Assembly: GCA_028641055.1 (NCBI GenBank) | Contig: CM054061.1 | Coordinates: 118,717,712-118,781,711, forward strand | Length of the DNA: 64,000 bases | Source of the DNA: Alopecurus myosuroides | Lineage: Eukaryota; Streptophyta; Magnoliopsida; Poales; Poaceae | Direction of reading: 5' to 3' | In this document: positions 33,935 to 47,091 of the stretch, one piece after another | How positions within the stretch are numbered: position 1 is the first letter of the stretch | How the letters are laid out: every line of letters begins with the position of its first letter | Notes under the pieces: model-generated | The model's database searches: none | What the model was told of the DNA's origin: nothing | What the model saw: the letters and a program-made list of their open reading frames with translations, nothing else | Translations under genes and position numbers: made by a program

Positions 33935-35503
33935 ATGCCGCCAACAAGGAACAACCCGCCTGAGCCACCGCCAATAACGGAGCTCTTGACTCAGATGACT
34001 CAGGTCGTGGCACAGATGGCCCAGTTTCAGACTAACCAGCACAACAACCAGAATGCTCCACGAGTCAGCATCAAGGAGTTCCTCAGTCTGGGTCCGAGAG
34101 CTTTCGTGGCAACACGGGAGCCTCTGGATGCTGATGACTGGATCCGGGAGATGGCCAGGGCTCTGGACATTGCTCACGTTGCTGAGGAAGACAAAGTCAA
34201 GTATGCCACCTACCTACTGAAGGGTCAGGCAGCTACCTGGTGGGAGAACTACCAGACCATGAGAGCTGGCTATCCTATTACCTGGGGCTGTTTCAAGGAT
34301 GCCTTCCCGAAGCACCACATCCCAGATGGTCTCATGGAAAGGATGTGTGAGGAGTTTTGCTCTCTCAAGCAGGGCAAGCTGGACGTCATTGGCTATCAGA
34401 ACGAGTTCAATCGTCTCGCTCGATACGCTGGTGATGAGGTGTCCACTGAGGCTAAGAAGATGGCAAGGTTCCGCCGAGGTTTTAACCCGGAACTGAAGTA
34501 CGCTCTCACAAATGTCAAGTGCAAGGACTTCGAGGAGCTCGTGAACACCGCGCTCAATGAGGACAATGGGCGCAAGGCGTTCGAGGAGTCTCGCAAGCAC
34601 TCGCGTGAGGGTGTTTCCTCCTCCAACATGACCACCCCTCCGCAGAAGCGCCGCATCTGGGTGCCAAATGGTGCTATCACTCGGGCTCCATATGCCCAAG
34701 CTTCTCCAGGCTTTGCTCCCCGCCCACCCAACCCATCTCAGATGCATGGTCAGAGGGTTCCAATGGGGCAGCCAAGGCCAGGTCCTCCTCGTGTCGTCAC
34801 TTGCTTCAAATGCAAGGAGACGGGACACTACGCGGACAAGTGCACTCAGAGGCAGCTACCTCCACCTCCTCGCCCCAACACCAACCAGGCAATGGTGCGT
34901 GCTCCACCGGCTAAAGCCTTCAACTCCAACAACAGGCATGTCGGGAGGACCGCGAGGGTGAATCATATCAAGGCCGACAAAGCTGAGGAAGCTGTTGACG
35001 TCGTTCTCGGTATATTACCCGTAAACTCTTTTCCAACTAAAGTGTTGTTTGATACCGGAGCATCGCATTCTTTTGTGTCAAAGATCTTTGCAACAACATA
35101 CAACCTAGTTCTGGTTCCACTAAGCAATCAAATCTCTGTTCACTCTCCGGGAGCTAAAATGTTGACTTCCAAGATAAGTATGGACAATCAAATCCTAATT
35201 GGAGGTCGCATATTCCTTGCTTCACTCATGTTGCTGGGAAATTCTGACATTGATGTCATTCTGGGCATGGATTGGTTGAAGACCAATGAAGCTAAAATTG
35301 TCTGTGCTCAAAAGTCAATAACTCTATCCCACCCTTCTGGCCAGATAGTCTATTCTCCATATGGATCAAGTTCTGTTCAGCTGTTCAACCTCGATGCAAA
35401 CCCCTTCTTGCAATTGAAAATGTTCCGGTGGTTTGTGAATTCCCTGACGTCTTCCCAGAAGAATTGCCAGGAATGCCTCCGGATAGAGCAGTTGAGTTCG
35501 TGA
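33935..35503 (+). CDS. Element X: gag and aspartic protease
   Basis: A 522-codon frame. ATG 33935 (ccaggATGCCG) is the first ATG of the frame and is preceded by an acceptor-like ctatccag. The retrotransposon gag core spans about residues 60-230 ('[20 protein letters not shown]'). A zinc knuckle C290-X2-C293-X4-H298-X4-C303 binds element RNA. The protease active site [13 protein letters not shown] has its Asp at residue 373, and 'VILGMDWL' follows near 445. The last ~30 residues are out of frame. The true continuation ('[20 protein letters not shown]') is in the frame of 35428, so a one-base shift lies near 35400. Gag and protease themselves are intact. Confidence 0.85.
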   Translation: MPPTRNNPPEPPPITELLTQMTQVVAQMAQFQTNQHNNQNAPRVSIKEFLSLGPRAFVATREPLDADDWIREMARALDIAHVAEEDKVKYATYLLKGQAATWWENYQTMRAGYPITWGCFKDAFPKHHIPDGLMERMCEEFCSLKQGKLDVIGYQNEFNRLARYAGDEVSTEAKKMARFRRGFNPELKYALTNVKCKDFEELVNTALNEDNGRKAFEESRKHSREGVSSSNMTTPPQKRRIWVPNGAITRAPYAQASPGFAPRPPNPSQMHGQRVPMGQPRPGPPRVVTCFKCKETGHYADKCTQRQLPPPPRPNTNQAMVRAPPAKAFNSNNRHVGRTARVNHIKADKAEEAVDVVLGILPVNSFPTKVLFDTGASHSFVSKIFATTYNLVLVPLSNQISVHSPGAKMLTSKISMDNQILIGGRIFLASLMLLGNSDIDVILGMDWLKTNEAKIVCAQKSITLSHPSGQIVYSPYGSSSVQLFNLDANPFLQLKMFRWFVNSLTSSQKNCQECLRIEQLSS

Positions 35504-38322
35504 TCGAGCTTGAGCCAGGTACTGCTCCAATCTCTAAGCATCCATACAAGATAGCTCCTCCTGAACTGAAATTATTAAAGGGGCAAATCGATATGTACAT
35601 GGAGAAAGGTTACATTCAACCTAGTTCCTCCGCTTGGGGTTGCCCAACTCTGTTTGTTGCCAAGAAGGATCAAACAAAAAGACTCGTGGTTGACTATCGT
35701 CCTCTCAACGAGAAAACCATCAAAAACAAGTATCCAATTCCTCGTATCGATGATCTTTTTGATCAACTTGCTGGAGCCTCAATATTCTCAAAGTTGGACT
35801 TGAGGATGGGTTACCATCAGATAAAGATCAGAAAGGAAGATATTCCAAAAACAGCTTTCACAACTCGGTACGGTCTATATGAATACACCGTCATGTCCTT
35901 TGGTCTAACCAATGCACCGGCGACTTTCTCTCGACTTATGAATTCTGTCTTCCATGAATACCTCGACAAGTTCGTTGTGGTATATCTCGATGACATTCTG
36001 GTCTACTCAAAATATGAGGAAGAGCATGGAGAACACCTTCGTCTCACTCTCATGAAACTTCGCGAGCATCGTCTATATGCCAAGTTCTCCAAATGTGAGT
36101 TCTGGATTCCAGAAGTTGCTTACCTTGGTCATATCATCTCTGCCAAAGGCATAGCCATTGACCCAGAAAAGGTTAAGGCAATTGTTGATTGGAAACCTCC
36201 TAAGACGGTGAAGCAAGTCAGAAGTTTTCTTGGCTTGGCTAGCTATTGCCATCGTTTCGTCCAAAACTTCTCCAAGATTGCCAAACCTCTCACTGATCTC
36301 ACAAAGAAGGACAAGAAGTTCGTTTGGTCTCCACAGTGTGATGGAAGTTTCAATCTCCTGAAGACTAAACTCACTTCTACACCAGTTCTGGTTGGCCCAG
36401 ATACTACCAAACCTTTCCAGATATTCTGCGATGCATCTCTCCAAGGTCTAGGAGCAGTTCTTATGCAAGAACATCAAGTTGTGTCTTATGCTTCACGTCA
36501 GTTGAATGCACATGAGCAAAATTATCCCACACATGACCTAGAACTTGCAGCAGTTGTGTTTGCCCTCAAGAAATGGAGACAATACTTGTTGGGTAACCGC
36601 ACTGAAATCTTTTCCGATCATAAGAGTCTGAAATACATCTTCACTCAACCAGATCTAAACCTCAGGCAAAGGAGATGGATTGAAAAGATTAAAGACTTTG
36701 ATCTCACCATTTCTTACACTCCAGGCAAGGCTAATGTTATGGCCGATGCTCTCAGTCGCAAGTCCTATTGCAATAATCTCATGATCATGGAAAGCCAACC
36801 TCCACTTCATGAAGAATTCCAGAAGCTGAACCTTGGTCTTGTTCCTCAAGGATATCTTGCAAGCTTGACAGCTAGTCCAACTCTGGAGGACAAGATTCGT
36901 TCTGAACAACTTCGTGATGCTGAAATCAAGAAGATTGTAGAGCACATCAAAGAAGGCAATGATAAATTCAAGTCCTTCTCAATTGATGACAAGGGAACTG
37001 TGTTCTTCGAAGGACGCATTGCAGTTCCTCAGATTCAAAGTCTCAAAGATGTCATTCTCAAGGAGGCTCATGAAACTCCTCTCTCCATCCACCCTGGAAG
37101 TACAAAGATGTACCAGGATCTCAAGACTCTGTATTGGTGGCCTGGCATGAAACGTGAAATTGCTCAATACGTTTCTGAATGCGACGTTTGTCAACGTGTT
37201 AAGGCAGTCCATCAGAAAACAGCCGGTCTACTCCAACCTCTGAAAATTCCTGAGTGGAAGTGGGACATGATTGAAATGGACTTCGTCACTGGTTTTCCAA
37301 AGTCCAAGAAGGGCAACGATGCAATCTTCGTTGTTATTGATCGTCTCACTAAAGTAGCTCACTTCTTTGCTGTCAAAGAAACAATCTCAGCTAGCCAGTT
37401 AGCAGAGCTCTACACAACAAAGATTGTTCCTCTTCATGGTGTTCCATTGGAAATAAGCTCAGACCGTGGAAGCATTTTCACTTCTCATTTCTGGAAGAGT
37501 TTCCAAGAGGCATTGGGCACCAAACTTCTGTTCAGCACAGCTTATCACCCTCAGTCTCAGGGGCAAGTCGAAAGAGTCAATCAGATTCTCGAGGATATGC
37601 TCAGAGCATGTGGTCTCTCCTTTGGCATGAAATGGGAGGATTGCCTTCCATATGCTGAATTCTCCTACAACAACAGCTACCAAGCAAGCCTAGGTATGGC
37701 ACCATTTGAAGCACTCTATGGCCGCAGATGCAGGAGTCCAATCAATTGGTCTGGAGCTGGTGAACGTTCACTCTTAGGCCCTGACATTGTTAAGGAAGCC
37801 GAAGAGAAAGTTCGCATCATTCATGACAATCTCAAGATTGCCCAGTCTCGTCAGAAGAGCTACTATGACAGCAAGCACAGGGATATGATCTATGCACCTG
37901 GTGACAAGGCATATCTCCGTGTAACTCCCCTCTGAGGCACTCATCGTTTCGGTGTGAAAGGAAAGCTTGCACCAAGATACATTGGTCCTTTCAACATTCT
38001 CTCAAGGCGTGCGGAAAATGCTTATCGTCTTGAACTTCCAGAAAAGCTATCCAAGGAGCACGATGTGTCCCACGTGTCACAGCTCAAGAAGTGTTTCAAA
38101 GATCCAGATCGTGCAGTTGATCATGATTCCATTGAACTACAAGATGATCTATCTTATGAGGAGCACCCTGTTCGTATTCTCGATGAGACCGAGCGTAAGA
38201 CTCGCAACAAGAGCACCAAGTTCTTGAAAGTGCAGTGGTCGCATCATTCCGATAAAGAGGCAACGTGGGAGACCGAAGAGGATCTTCGAAAGAAGTATCC
38301 GGACCTTTTCGCTTCTCAGTAA
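35428..38322 (+). pseudogene. Element X: pol with reverse transcriptase, RNase H, integrase, chromodomain
   Basis: Open 35428-37935, then a single TGA (37933-37935, where CGA is expected) and open again to 38322 in the same frame. Domains in order: reverse transcriptase with YLDD at residues 186-189 (35983-35994); RNase H with '[16 protein letters not shown]', '[18 protein letters not shown]' and '[10 protein letters not shown]'; integrase zinc region ending 'CDVCQRVK', and the integrase core with '[13 protein letters not shown]', '[13 protein letters not shown]' and '[15 protein letters not shown]'; finally a chromodomain ('LKVQWSHHSDKEATWE'). In chromoviruses the chromodomain steers integration to certain chromatin. 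The frame is fused to gag through the shift near 35400. Two lesions inactivate an otherwise complete pol. Confidence 0.9.
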
Positions 38323-38346
38323 GGAATCTCGGGGCGCGATTCCTTC

Positions 38347-38354
38347 AAGGGGGG
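38347..38354 (+). other. Element X: polypurine tract
   Basis: aagggggg followed by cgtttt and the 3' LTR; primes plus-strand DNA synthesis. Confidence 0.7.
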
Positions 38355-38359
38355 CGTTT

Positions 38360-39045
38360 TGTAACATCCCAAGTATGAAAATACCCCCTAGAATGTTTGT
38401 TTTCTTGTTTAATTAAAGTATTGCATCATGTCATCATATTTATTTCCTTGTTTGCATTTGTCTACTATTTGTTTTGCATCTGTTTTTATTCTGTTTTCAT
38501 AATGGAAATCCAAACCATATTCAACTTTGTTATCATACTTGTCATGTTACAATCTTGTTTTCAAATAAAAGTTCAACTCAAACAACCTTTTGTTTCAATT
38601 ATTCCATATTTGATCAACTAATAAAATGGTGGTTTTTATTTCAATTAATTAATTCCAAATTGCATTCAAATTCAAATCAAATTTTCAAACACCACCTAAT
38701 TTGAAAATTATGAAAGTACCAAACAAATTCTAATCACATTTGTTCTATTTAATCAATAGGGTTCACCCTAATAAAAACATTGTTTTCAATATTAATCAAT
38801 TAATTATCAAATTCTTCAAATTCAAACCAATTTGCAAACAGCAAGTAAAAATTGAATATTTGAAAAACCAGAGTTGACATTGGTGTATGTTGACCTAATA
38901 AACTCACATGAATTTTTCCAAAAAAATTTCAACTCAAAAACCTATCATTTTCTTCCATTTTCTTTTGCTGCAAAAAAAACAGAAAAACAAAAATAAGAAA
39001 AAGGAAGAAAACAGCGCGCGCGGCAGCTAACCTAAGCAGGCCCAG
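38360..39045 (+). repeat. Element X: 3' LTR, first part
   Basis: Matches 17552-18238 up to 'caggcccag', where a solo LTR has inserted. 39041-39045 (cccag) is the left target copy. Confidence 0.95.
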
Positions 39046-39521
39046 TGTCGCACCCTGGGTTTCTAGAGGATACTCTCCGCACGAACTGGAAGTCAGGTGC
39101 TTGGATTATGGGGCAAACATGCTCCCACGTCCCAGCTTCCTGGTAGGCCTGCGCTTATGCGCGACAACACAAGCCCTGCTTCCACCGTCGAAGTAAACTA
39201 TCCGCTAGGAACCTAAAGGCACTACTGTCGACGTACTTCATAATCAAACACGCACGGTACGTCAACAGGTTGGTACGAATGATAACACAGAATGTCTCTA
39301 AGACACAAAAGAATGAAATAAGGGCAACTGGCCTTCACTAAGGCAGAAAATATCGAATACAGTCATCCAGAGGACACATGTCCCAACATATCATTCATTA
39401 CAACAGCGGAAGCAGACAAAGGGGTCTGAGTACAGACAAATCCATGGCTTAAGAAGCCTGAGAACATAAAGGAAAACGAAGCCCATCCACGAAGGTCTGG
39501 ATCCTGCCCTGGTCCAGCTAA

Positions 39522-39592
39522 CTACTCGTCTGCAGCGTCATCGAACTCCACAAAGTAGCCATCTTGGGAAGCATCGTAGTCGTAGTAGTACT
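39522..39592 (-). other. Exon-like segment 2 in the solo LTR
   Basis: Counterpart of 21418-21482. Seventy-one bases after a ttacgcag acceptor, ending in GAGTAG; it reads an acidic tyrosine-rich tail ending FVEFDDAADE. Two codons longer than in X, frame kept. Confidence 0.4.
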
Positions 39593-40811
39593 CTGCGTAA
39601 ACCACAGCCCCAACGGGGTCAGTACATCCAAGTACTGGCAAGCAAGACTCACAGTTCATCAAGGAGTTACCCGTCAACACAAGCTTTGATGCTTGGGATC
39701 AACGGAAGAAAAAGGTGATATAAAAAGTGCTGCTGGCTGCTCTAACCATCTACAGAATATTACTACAAGTTCCGGCTAACAGAAAAGATAAGATCGAGGA
39801 TTGTAACCAACTGAAAGATAACTTCAACCAAAACCCATCCTGGATCTCGCCCCTTATCCAAAGAAGCAATCCGAGGACAACTCACACAGTTGTGATAAGG
39901 TGAATCAAGTTATTGTGTGAATAACCTATTACTAGTCAGGTTATTAATCATTGGGTGAAACATGATTGATAGTTATGTTAAAGTTGTCCTGAGTACTTGT
40001 TAGCCAGTACTTTCACCAAGTAATCCATAACCGCGGAAAACGCGGCTTCTCGAGAAGATTATCCCTGCAGGGTTGCACCAATTTGGCCGTACACTCATGA
40101 ATATCCCGCCAGATGGGATGCCTCCCACCAAGCGGGGCACTCAACACAACCGACCATTCCTCGCATCAAGCCCAAAGCACCTTGGGCGCACGGCTAATCG
40201 AGCCCAGAAGAAAATGGACCCTCATAGCACTCTAAGAACGTGTCCCCCTATATGCCGACTACAAAAGTTCCACCCTGCGCTGGGCTCGCAAAAACATGCA
40301 TGCGGCAAATGGAAAACACGAACTAAATGAGGCGATTTGGACGAGATGCGAATCAGGTCAAGTTGAGGGGGGCGCCCATACTCGCTTCCCAAATGCGGGT
40401 AGTGCGCTCATCATGGATCAGTAGACAAGACCCTTTTCCTATTAGGGTCGACACTAGCAGGCTCCAAAACCACTCATGGGCCTCCTGCCGGTGCCTTATC
40501 ATCAAGTTATTATTATCATTAGCAATTAACAGGATTGATTGATTAATAATGAGCCCCGGTACAAGAATAAGATAGTAAAAGTAGTAACCGACAACAGACT
40601 CGAGTATAAGCAACCCTAAGCATGCTAGATAATACTAAGGCACAAGCAAAGGCTGTAGGTATGGAGATGCTGGCAATATCATGGCTCAAGGTATCATGTG
40701 ATGGGTTCGGAGAACAAGCAACGATACATAGGGCTAGCAATAGTAGACAACAGATAGTTTCAACAGCAAGTGTGGAAAAGAACTCGATGATTCATGTGAG
40801 TGATAACTTGC

Positions 40812-40889
40812 CTGGCAGCTCAGTATCGTACTGGGCTAGGTCCTGAGAAGTGGTGTCGTAAGGATCGTCGGTCTCAACGTAGTCGTCGT
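40812..40889 (-). other. Exon-like segment 1 in the solo LTR
   Basis: Counterpart of 20147-20224, exactly 78 bases, with acceptor cggttag before it and the same ag|gcaagt donor after it. No stop in the acidic frame (DDYVETDDPYDTT...). Confidence 0.4.
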
Positions 40890-43342
40890 CTAACCGAGAA
40901 GAAGCAAACAAACAAAACAGGTATGTAAACAAACATTGACATGGCATTGTGCACAATCAACTATGATGCATGACAATTTAATAGATGCAACAAAATAACC
41001 TATTTGATATGATAACACAATTTAAATGGACTGATATGCAACTGTGAGTTGCATATGACAAGCCCATGGAATTTGGTTAGTTTATTTGTTTTCCAACTAA
41101 TCAACAGATGATAATGGATTAGCATGATGCATGCAAAAGGAAAACAGCAAAATAACAACATTAGAACCAAATTACAATAGGTTGTAGCAATTTAAAAGTT
41201 TGTTATTAATTTTGGAAAATTTTGGGTGCATTAGAGGTACCACACATGTAGTTGTTGTTTTCAACCATTTAAACTGTTCAAAACAAATAACAAAGTTGAT
41301 ATTTGAAAAGAACATCAAATTCTGGTTGGATTACATGTTTCACAATTTGAAATTGGACTTTGGATTATTTAGTTATGAATTAAACAAAATTAAACAATTT
41401 TTAATTGAATTAAACATGATTTAAATAGATTGGGCAATTTAAATTGTTCAAACCAGAAAACAAAATTTATATTTGAATAGAGCATTCAAAAAGGTGTGAA
41501 AAACATATTTTATTTGTATTATTTGGACTTAGGAATAATTAGTTATGAATTATTTCAAATTGCATTTGAATTATTTAGATTTGAATTTGAATTGAATTTT
41601 GAAAATTCAAAACAGAACACAAATTGCATATTTGGAAAGAGTACAAAATTTGGATCAGAATTCATATACAAAGTTTAGTTATTGGATTTATAGATTTGAA
41701 GTTATGGAATTTATAAGTTTTAGTTTAATTCTGCTATTTAAAAAAAATTGGAATTGGAATTAACAGATTTGTTTTAACTTTTGTTACCGAGAGGGGCTAT
41801 ACCCGCTGACACTGCCGTGCGGGTCCAGGCCAGCGTGGCAGCCACGCAGGCGCCAGCGTGGACAAGGAGGAAAACCCAGCAAAAAGGGTTTGCGTCTCCG
41901 GGGGCTCGACCCCGAGACCTACTGCCTCGCGCGCAAGGGAACAGACCAACTGCGCTGCGATCGGATCTTGACAGTAGCAGGGTGCGCGGAAGGATATCGT
42001 GTGTGTTGTGCGTTAACTGAATTTTGCACACTCGTTACTGAACCTGACGGAGCAGAGACGACGCCGGCGAGTCAGCGGCTGCTCGCCGCGGCGAATCACT
42101 GCGACGACGGGCGCGCGTGCTTGTGCTACTGGTGGATGACATCGGCGCGCTCGGTGCGTTTGCAGGGAGGAAGAAAGACGAGGGGAAGGCGACGGAGATC
42201 ACCGGGATGCTCACCGTGGGACTGCAGCTGCTCGTCGGAGAAACGAGGACGGCGGCGAGCTTCTGGATCCCCTCAAGCCCCACTCGGGTGTCGATGATGA
42301 AGGTGGGGGTGAGGCCTACCAATTCCCGCGCTTCGCCATCGTCGTTCGTCACCGGAGACGGCGCTCCTCGCCGGAATTCAGAGAAGCGGCGTCGGGGAGT
42401 TTCAGAGATGAGGTTCAGAGAGAAAGGATGTGGCTTGGGGGAGAGGAAAGGGAGGTTGGCGGCGATGGAGGTTAGGGTTAGGGTTGCGGGCAGGCGTAGG
42501 GCGCCGCGGTGTTACTTAAGGCGCGAGTGGAGCTGTACGGCGGCGCATCGGGGTGGCTCTGTGCGATCGGATGGAGGAGATCATGTCGTACCGATGACGT
42601 CGTCGTCGAGGAAGACGACAGACGGGCGATGGAAGGTTAACGGGCCAGGGGGAAAAACGGGCTGGGCCCTGCTGCTGCGCTGCTCTCCTCTCCTCCTTCT
42701 GTTTCTGTTTTTATTTTATTTTTGCACTGTTTTTTTTTTGTAGATTTGCTTTTGGATAAATTAGAGGGGTTTTTGAGTAGATAAAAATTTGGGAAAAATT
42801 AGGTAAGCTTATTAAGTTAAAAGAAACCATTTGGTAGTTTAGGTTTTCAAAATTTCAACTGTTTTGATGCTGTTTCAAAATTGAACCAAAATAAGAGAAT
42901 TTTGCCATATTAATTATTATTTAGAAACTAGGTTGTTTTCAATAGGGTTTACCCTATAGTTTAGAATGTTTGATGAATACCAAAATGTGTTGAACATTAT
43001 GGATTCAAAAGGATTAATGAATTGAGATTTGTTTTGAGTTTAGAGAAAGACTTGGAAATAAATGATTAATTTGGTTGAGTGATTTTAAGCAACAATTTAA
43101 TAAGTGAAAACAAGGAATAAAAGGGTTGTTTTTATTTGTTATTTTGGTTCCAAAAGGTTGTAACAGAGCAAGTATGAAACCATGTTTGAAAAAGGTTTGA
43201 ATTTGAATTGTGAAAACAGAATAAAACAGATGGAAAACAAATGCAAACAATAAGTAAACATGATGACATGATGCATTGCTTGAAATAAAACAAAGGACAA
43301 AGCATTCTAGGGGTATTTTCATACTTGGGATGTTACACCCAG

Positions 43343-46300
43343 CCCACTCCCCGCGGCCTGCATACCGCTTCGCGCACGCCCCCTTCGTCTAAACGTACGG
43401 CAGGCCATCCGAGGGCGCCACGGCGACAGCGGAGCGCTCCGACGGCCAGCAGCGCACCCGAGCGCCTATAAGACCCCCCTAGGGCCCTGCGCGCCGCCCT
43501 AACCCTAGCCCTACCTTCTCCCATCGCTTCGCCGCCGTTTCCCTCTCCCTCTCGCCGGGTTTCTCCCCTCTGCTACCTCGCCGGAGACGCCCGTTTCTGA
43601 ATTCCGATGATCACCTCCACCTCGCTGCGCCACCACACCTCCTAACCCCCGGAATCGATCCACCACCTACCCCTCTACCCCCTGGACACTCGCACGAGCC
43701 CGGAGACGCACGGAATCCACGCCGCCGTCCGCAGCATCGCCGTCGAGCTCATCTGCCCGAGCCGCTGCATCGCCTATACCGCGGTGAGCGCCACCGTGAC
43801 CTCCTCCTCCTCTCTGTTTCTTGCTCGCAAGCACGCGCACGCGAGCGCGCACCTCATCGCAGCAGCACACACGCACATCAAGCACGAGCACACGGTGATC
43901 GCCGCGGGTAGCTCCCAGTCAAAGTTCAGAGCTTGCACTCGTTCAGTTAAAATTCAGATAATGAGTTTGGAACCTTAACCTGTCCGCGCTGTGTATACTG
44001 ACAACAAACGCATCACACCCCACTGGTTACAGCGCTAGCGCGAGCGAGGCAGGGCGTGGGTTCGAGTCCTGGCCTCGCACGGGAGAAATCCCCACTTTTT
44101 TCGACCGTGCGCTGACAAGGTGGCTGTGCGCTGACAGGGTGGCCCCCCCTGTCAGCCACACCGTGGCCACGCAAGCACGCGCAGGCCCAGGGCCCATCTG
44201 GCAGTGCCCTGGGTATGTTTCTTTGCGGTAACAAAATGTTTCCAGCTTTTCTGTTTTCAAAACCAGTCCTTTTATTTTACAGATTGGTCCTCAAAATGGA
44301 ATTGCTAATAACTTTCAAATTATAACTCCAAATAATAAAAGTAAAATATGTTTGTTGATCTAAATTAAATTGTCTATCCATTTAAACCATTTGTGTTCTG
44401 TTTTGAATTTTCCAAATGCATTTCAAATTTGAATTCAAATAATTCAATTGCAATTTGCTAAAATCCATAACTAATTCATAATTAATCCAATTAATGCAAA
44501 TAAAATATGTTTTCCATGCTATTTCAAATAACCTTTTCAAATATAAATTTTGTTTCATGTTTTGAATGATTTAAATTGCTTAAATAATTTAAACCTTGTT
44601 TAAATCATTTAAATTTGGTAAAATCATAACTTGCTCAAATTAAATCATATTTGATCATGCAAAATATGTTTTCAAACTAGAAAAGTATAAACTTTTCAAA
44701 TGTGAGTTTGAATTTATGTTTTGAACAAATAAAATTCAAATAAAATTCATGCTTGTTTTAAATTCATTTAAAATTTGTTTAATCTTGTTTAAGTCATAAT
44801 AAATTCATCTTAACTCCTTTTTCAACATTTGAAACATGTAATCCAACTAAAATTTTGTATTCTTTCAAATATGAATTTTGTTATTTATTTTGCACAATTT
44901 AAACTGTTGAAAACAACAACTATTTGTGTAAGCCTTTAAGGAACCAAAAATTCCCTAACTTAATAAATAAATTTCTAAATTGGTAAACCTTAATTCCAAT
45001 TGGTTCTATTGTTGTTATTTTGTTGTTTTCCTCATCCATGCATCATACTAATCCACTTTCACCTATTGGTTAATTGGAAAACAATTGTTTCAACCAAAAT
45101 CCATGGGCTTTTCATATGCAACTCAAAATTGCATATGGGTCCATTTAACTTGTGTTACCATGTTAACTAGTTTATTTTGATGCATCTATTAACCTGACAT
45201 GCATCATCCCATGATTGTGGACTATGCCATGATATTGATTGTTTATATTTCTGTCTTGTTTGTTTGCTTCTTCTCGAATAGACGACAACGTTGAGACAGA
45301 CGATCTTTACAGCACCCCTTCTGAGGATCTAGCTCAGTACCAGGCTGCTGAGTTTGCAGGCAAGTTATCACTCACATGAACCACTGTGTTCCTTTCAACA
45401 TTGGTTACCGATACTTTTCGTTGTCTACTTTGCTAGCCCTATGTGTAGTTGTTTCTGTTACGAACCTATCACATGAATCCCTTAACCCTGATATTGCCTC
45501 TCCTCCACTCCTACAACCCCATTGTTTGAGCCAGTGTCTTACTAGCATGCTTAGGTTGTTTTGCTCGAGTTTGTTACCCGTTACTTTCTGTTACTATATT
45601 TCTATTATGTTCTGGGGGCTCGATGTTAATCAATCAACCTGTTAATAATAATATGATGATAAGGCACCGGCAGGAGGCCCTGTGTGGTTTTGAGGCCTGC
45701 TAGTGTCGACCCTAATAGGAAAAGGGTCTTGTCTACTGATCCATGATGAGCGCACTACCCGCATGTGGGAAGCGAGTATGGGCGCCCCCCTCAATTTGAT
45801 TCGATTCGCATCTCGTCCAAATCGCCTCATTTAGTTCGTGTTTTCCATTTGCCGCATGCATGTTTTTGCGAGCCCAGCGCAGGGTGGAACTTTTGTAGTC
45901 GGCATATAGGGGGACACGGTCTTAGAGTGCTATGAGGGTCCCTTTTCTTTGGGGCTTGATTAGCCGTGCGCCCAAGGTGCTTTGGGCTTGATGCGAAGAA
46001 GAGTTGGGTTGTGTTGAGTACCCCGCTTGGTGGGAGGCATCCCATCTGGCGGGTTATTCTTACGTGTACGGCCAAATTGGTGCAACCCTGCAGGGATAAA
46101 TCTTCTCGAGAAGCCGTGTTTTCCGCGGTTATGGTTGACTTGGTGAAAGTACTGGCTAACAAGTACTCAGAACAACTTACACCTAACTATTGATAACTTG
46201 ACTAGTAATAGACTTATTGACATAACAACTTGATCCATTATTCACTAATCCAACTGTGTGAGTTATCCTCGGATTACTTCTTTGGATAAGGGACGAGATC

Positions 46301-47091
46301 CAGGATGGGTTTGTTTGATGTTATCTTTCAGTTGGTTACTACACGCTATCTTATCCCCGTTCTGTTAGCTGGAAGTTGTAGTGTTTCTGTAGTTGGTTAG
46401 CGCAGCCAGTTGCAGCATCTTTTATATCCCCTTTCCTCCGTTGTACCCAAGGCATCTGTTTTTGGTGTTGACGGGCTACACTTTGGTGAACTGTGAGTCC
46501 GGCTTGCCAGTACTTTTATGTACTAACCCCTTTGGGGCTGTGGTTTCCGCAGACTACGCTTACGAGGATCCCAGTGACGGCTACTACGTGGAGTTTGACG
46601 AGGCTGCTGACGAGTAGGTAGCGGACCCGGGCAGGATCCGAGACTACGTGGATGGGCTCCGTCTTTCTTTAATTTCCCGGCTTCTTAAGCCTATTTGGAT
46701 TTGTCTGTACTCAGACCCTTTGAATGCTTCCGCTGAGATGTAATGATGTTATGTTGGGACATGTGTCCTCTCGATGATTGTATTTGCTATCTCTGCTCTA
46801 GTGAGAGCCATTTGCAACTTATTTCAATCTTTTGTGTCTTAGAGATATGTTGTGCTATCATTCTGTTACAAACCGTTGACGTACCATGTGTGTATGGTAT
46901 GAAGTACATCAATGGTAGTATCCTGATTTCTATGGGATAGTTTACGTCGACGCTGAACAGATAGGGGTTGGTTGTCACACATACGTGTGTTGGCCTACTC
47001 GTAAGAGGACGCGGGTGCCGGTAAGCCCCGTAATCCAATCTACTACTGTTCAATGGAACGGCGAGTATCCTTTAGAAGTCCGGGTGCGACA
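43343..47091 (+). repeat. Element X: 3' LTR, second part
   Basis: Resumes at 'cccactccccgcgg' and ends gggtgcgaca. Together with 38360-39045 it gives about 4435 bp. Differences from the 5' LTR include a roughly 20-base duplication of 'gtgcgctgacagggtggc' at about 44106-44140. It includes a TATA box at 43467-43472 and the uninterrupted version of the element Y target (ggaac at 47055-47059). Confidence 0.95.

Larger units (their letters stand above)
39046..43337 (-). mobile_element. Solo LTR of the X family, minus strand (4292 bp)
   Basis: Read on the minus strand it starts TGTAACATCCCAAGTATG (from 43337) and ends GGGTGCGACA (at 39046). It is flanked by perfect cccag duplications (39041-39045, 43338-43342), with no internal domain. 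This is the product of recombination between the two LTRs of a full element. It differs from both the X and Y LTRs, mostly in its GC-rich core (41790-42700), but keeps the 159-bp repeat (41334, 41504, 41663), the conserved block (about 40000-40500) and both exon-like segments. Confidence 0.95.
17552..47091 (+). mobile_element. Gypsy chromovirus X (Tekay/Del-like) with nested insertions
   Basis: Outer span of element X. The 5' LTR is 17552-21924 plus 32334-32365, the internal region 32366-38359, and the 3' LTR 38360-39045 plus 43343-47091. The LTRs start TGTAACATCC and end GGGTGCGACA. The primer site is the methionine-tRNA type (tggtatcagagcc, 32368-32380). The coding order is ORF0, gag, protease, reverse transcriptase, RNase H, integrase, chromodomain. 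Chromodomain, primer type and LTR length (4.4 kb) point to the Tekay/Del branch of chromoviruses. It contains element Y in the 5' LTR and a solo LTR in the 3' LTR. Confidence 0.9.

Noticed and set aside
42117..42743. 208-codon plus-strand frame in the solo LTR
   Set aside because: Lies antisense to the LTR's transcription direction in its GC-rich core, with low-complexity Arg-rich sequence. Composition artefact.
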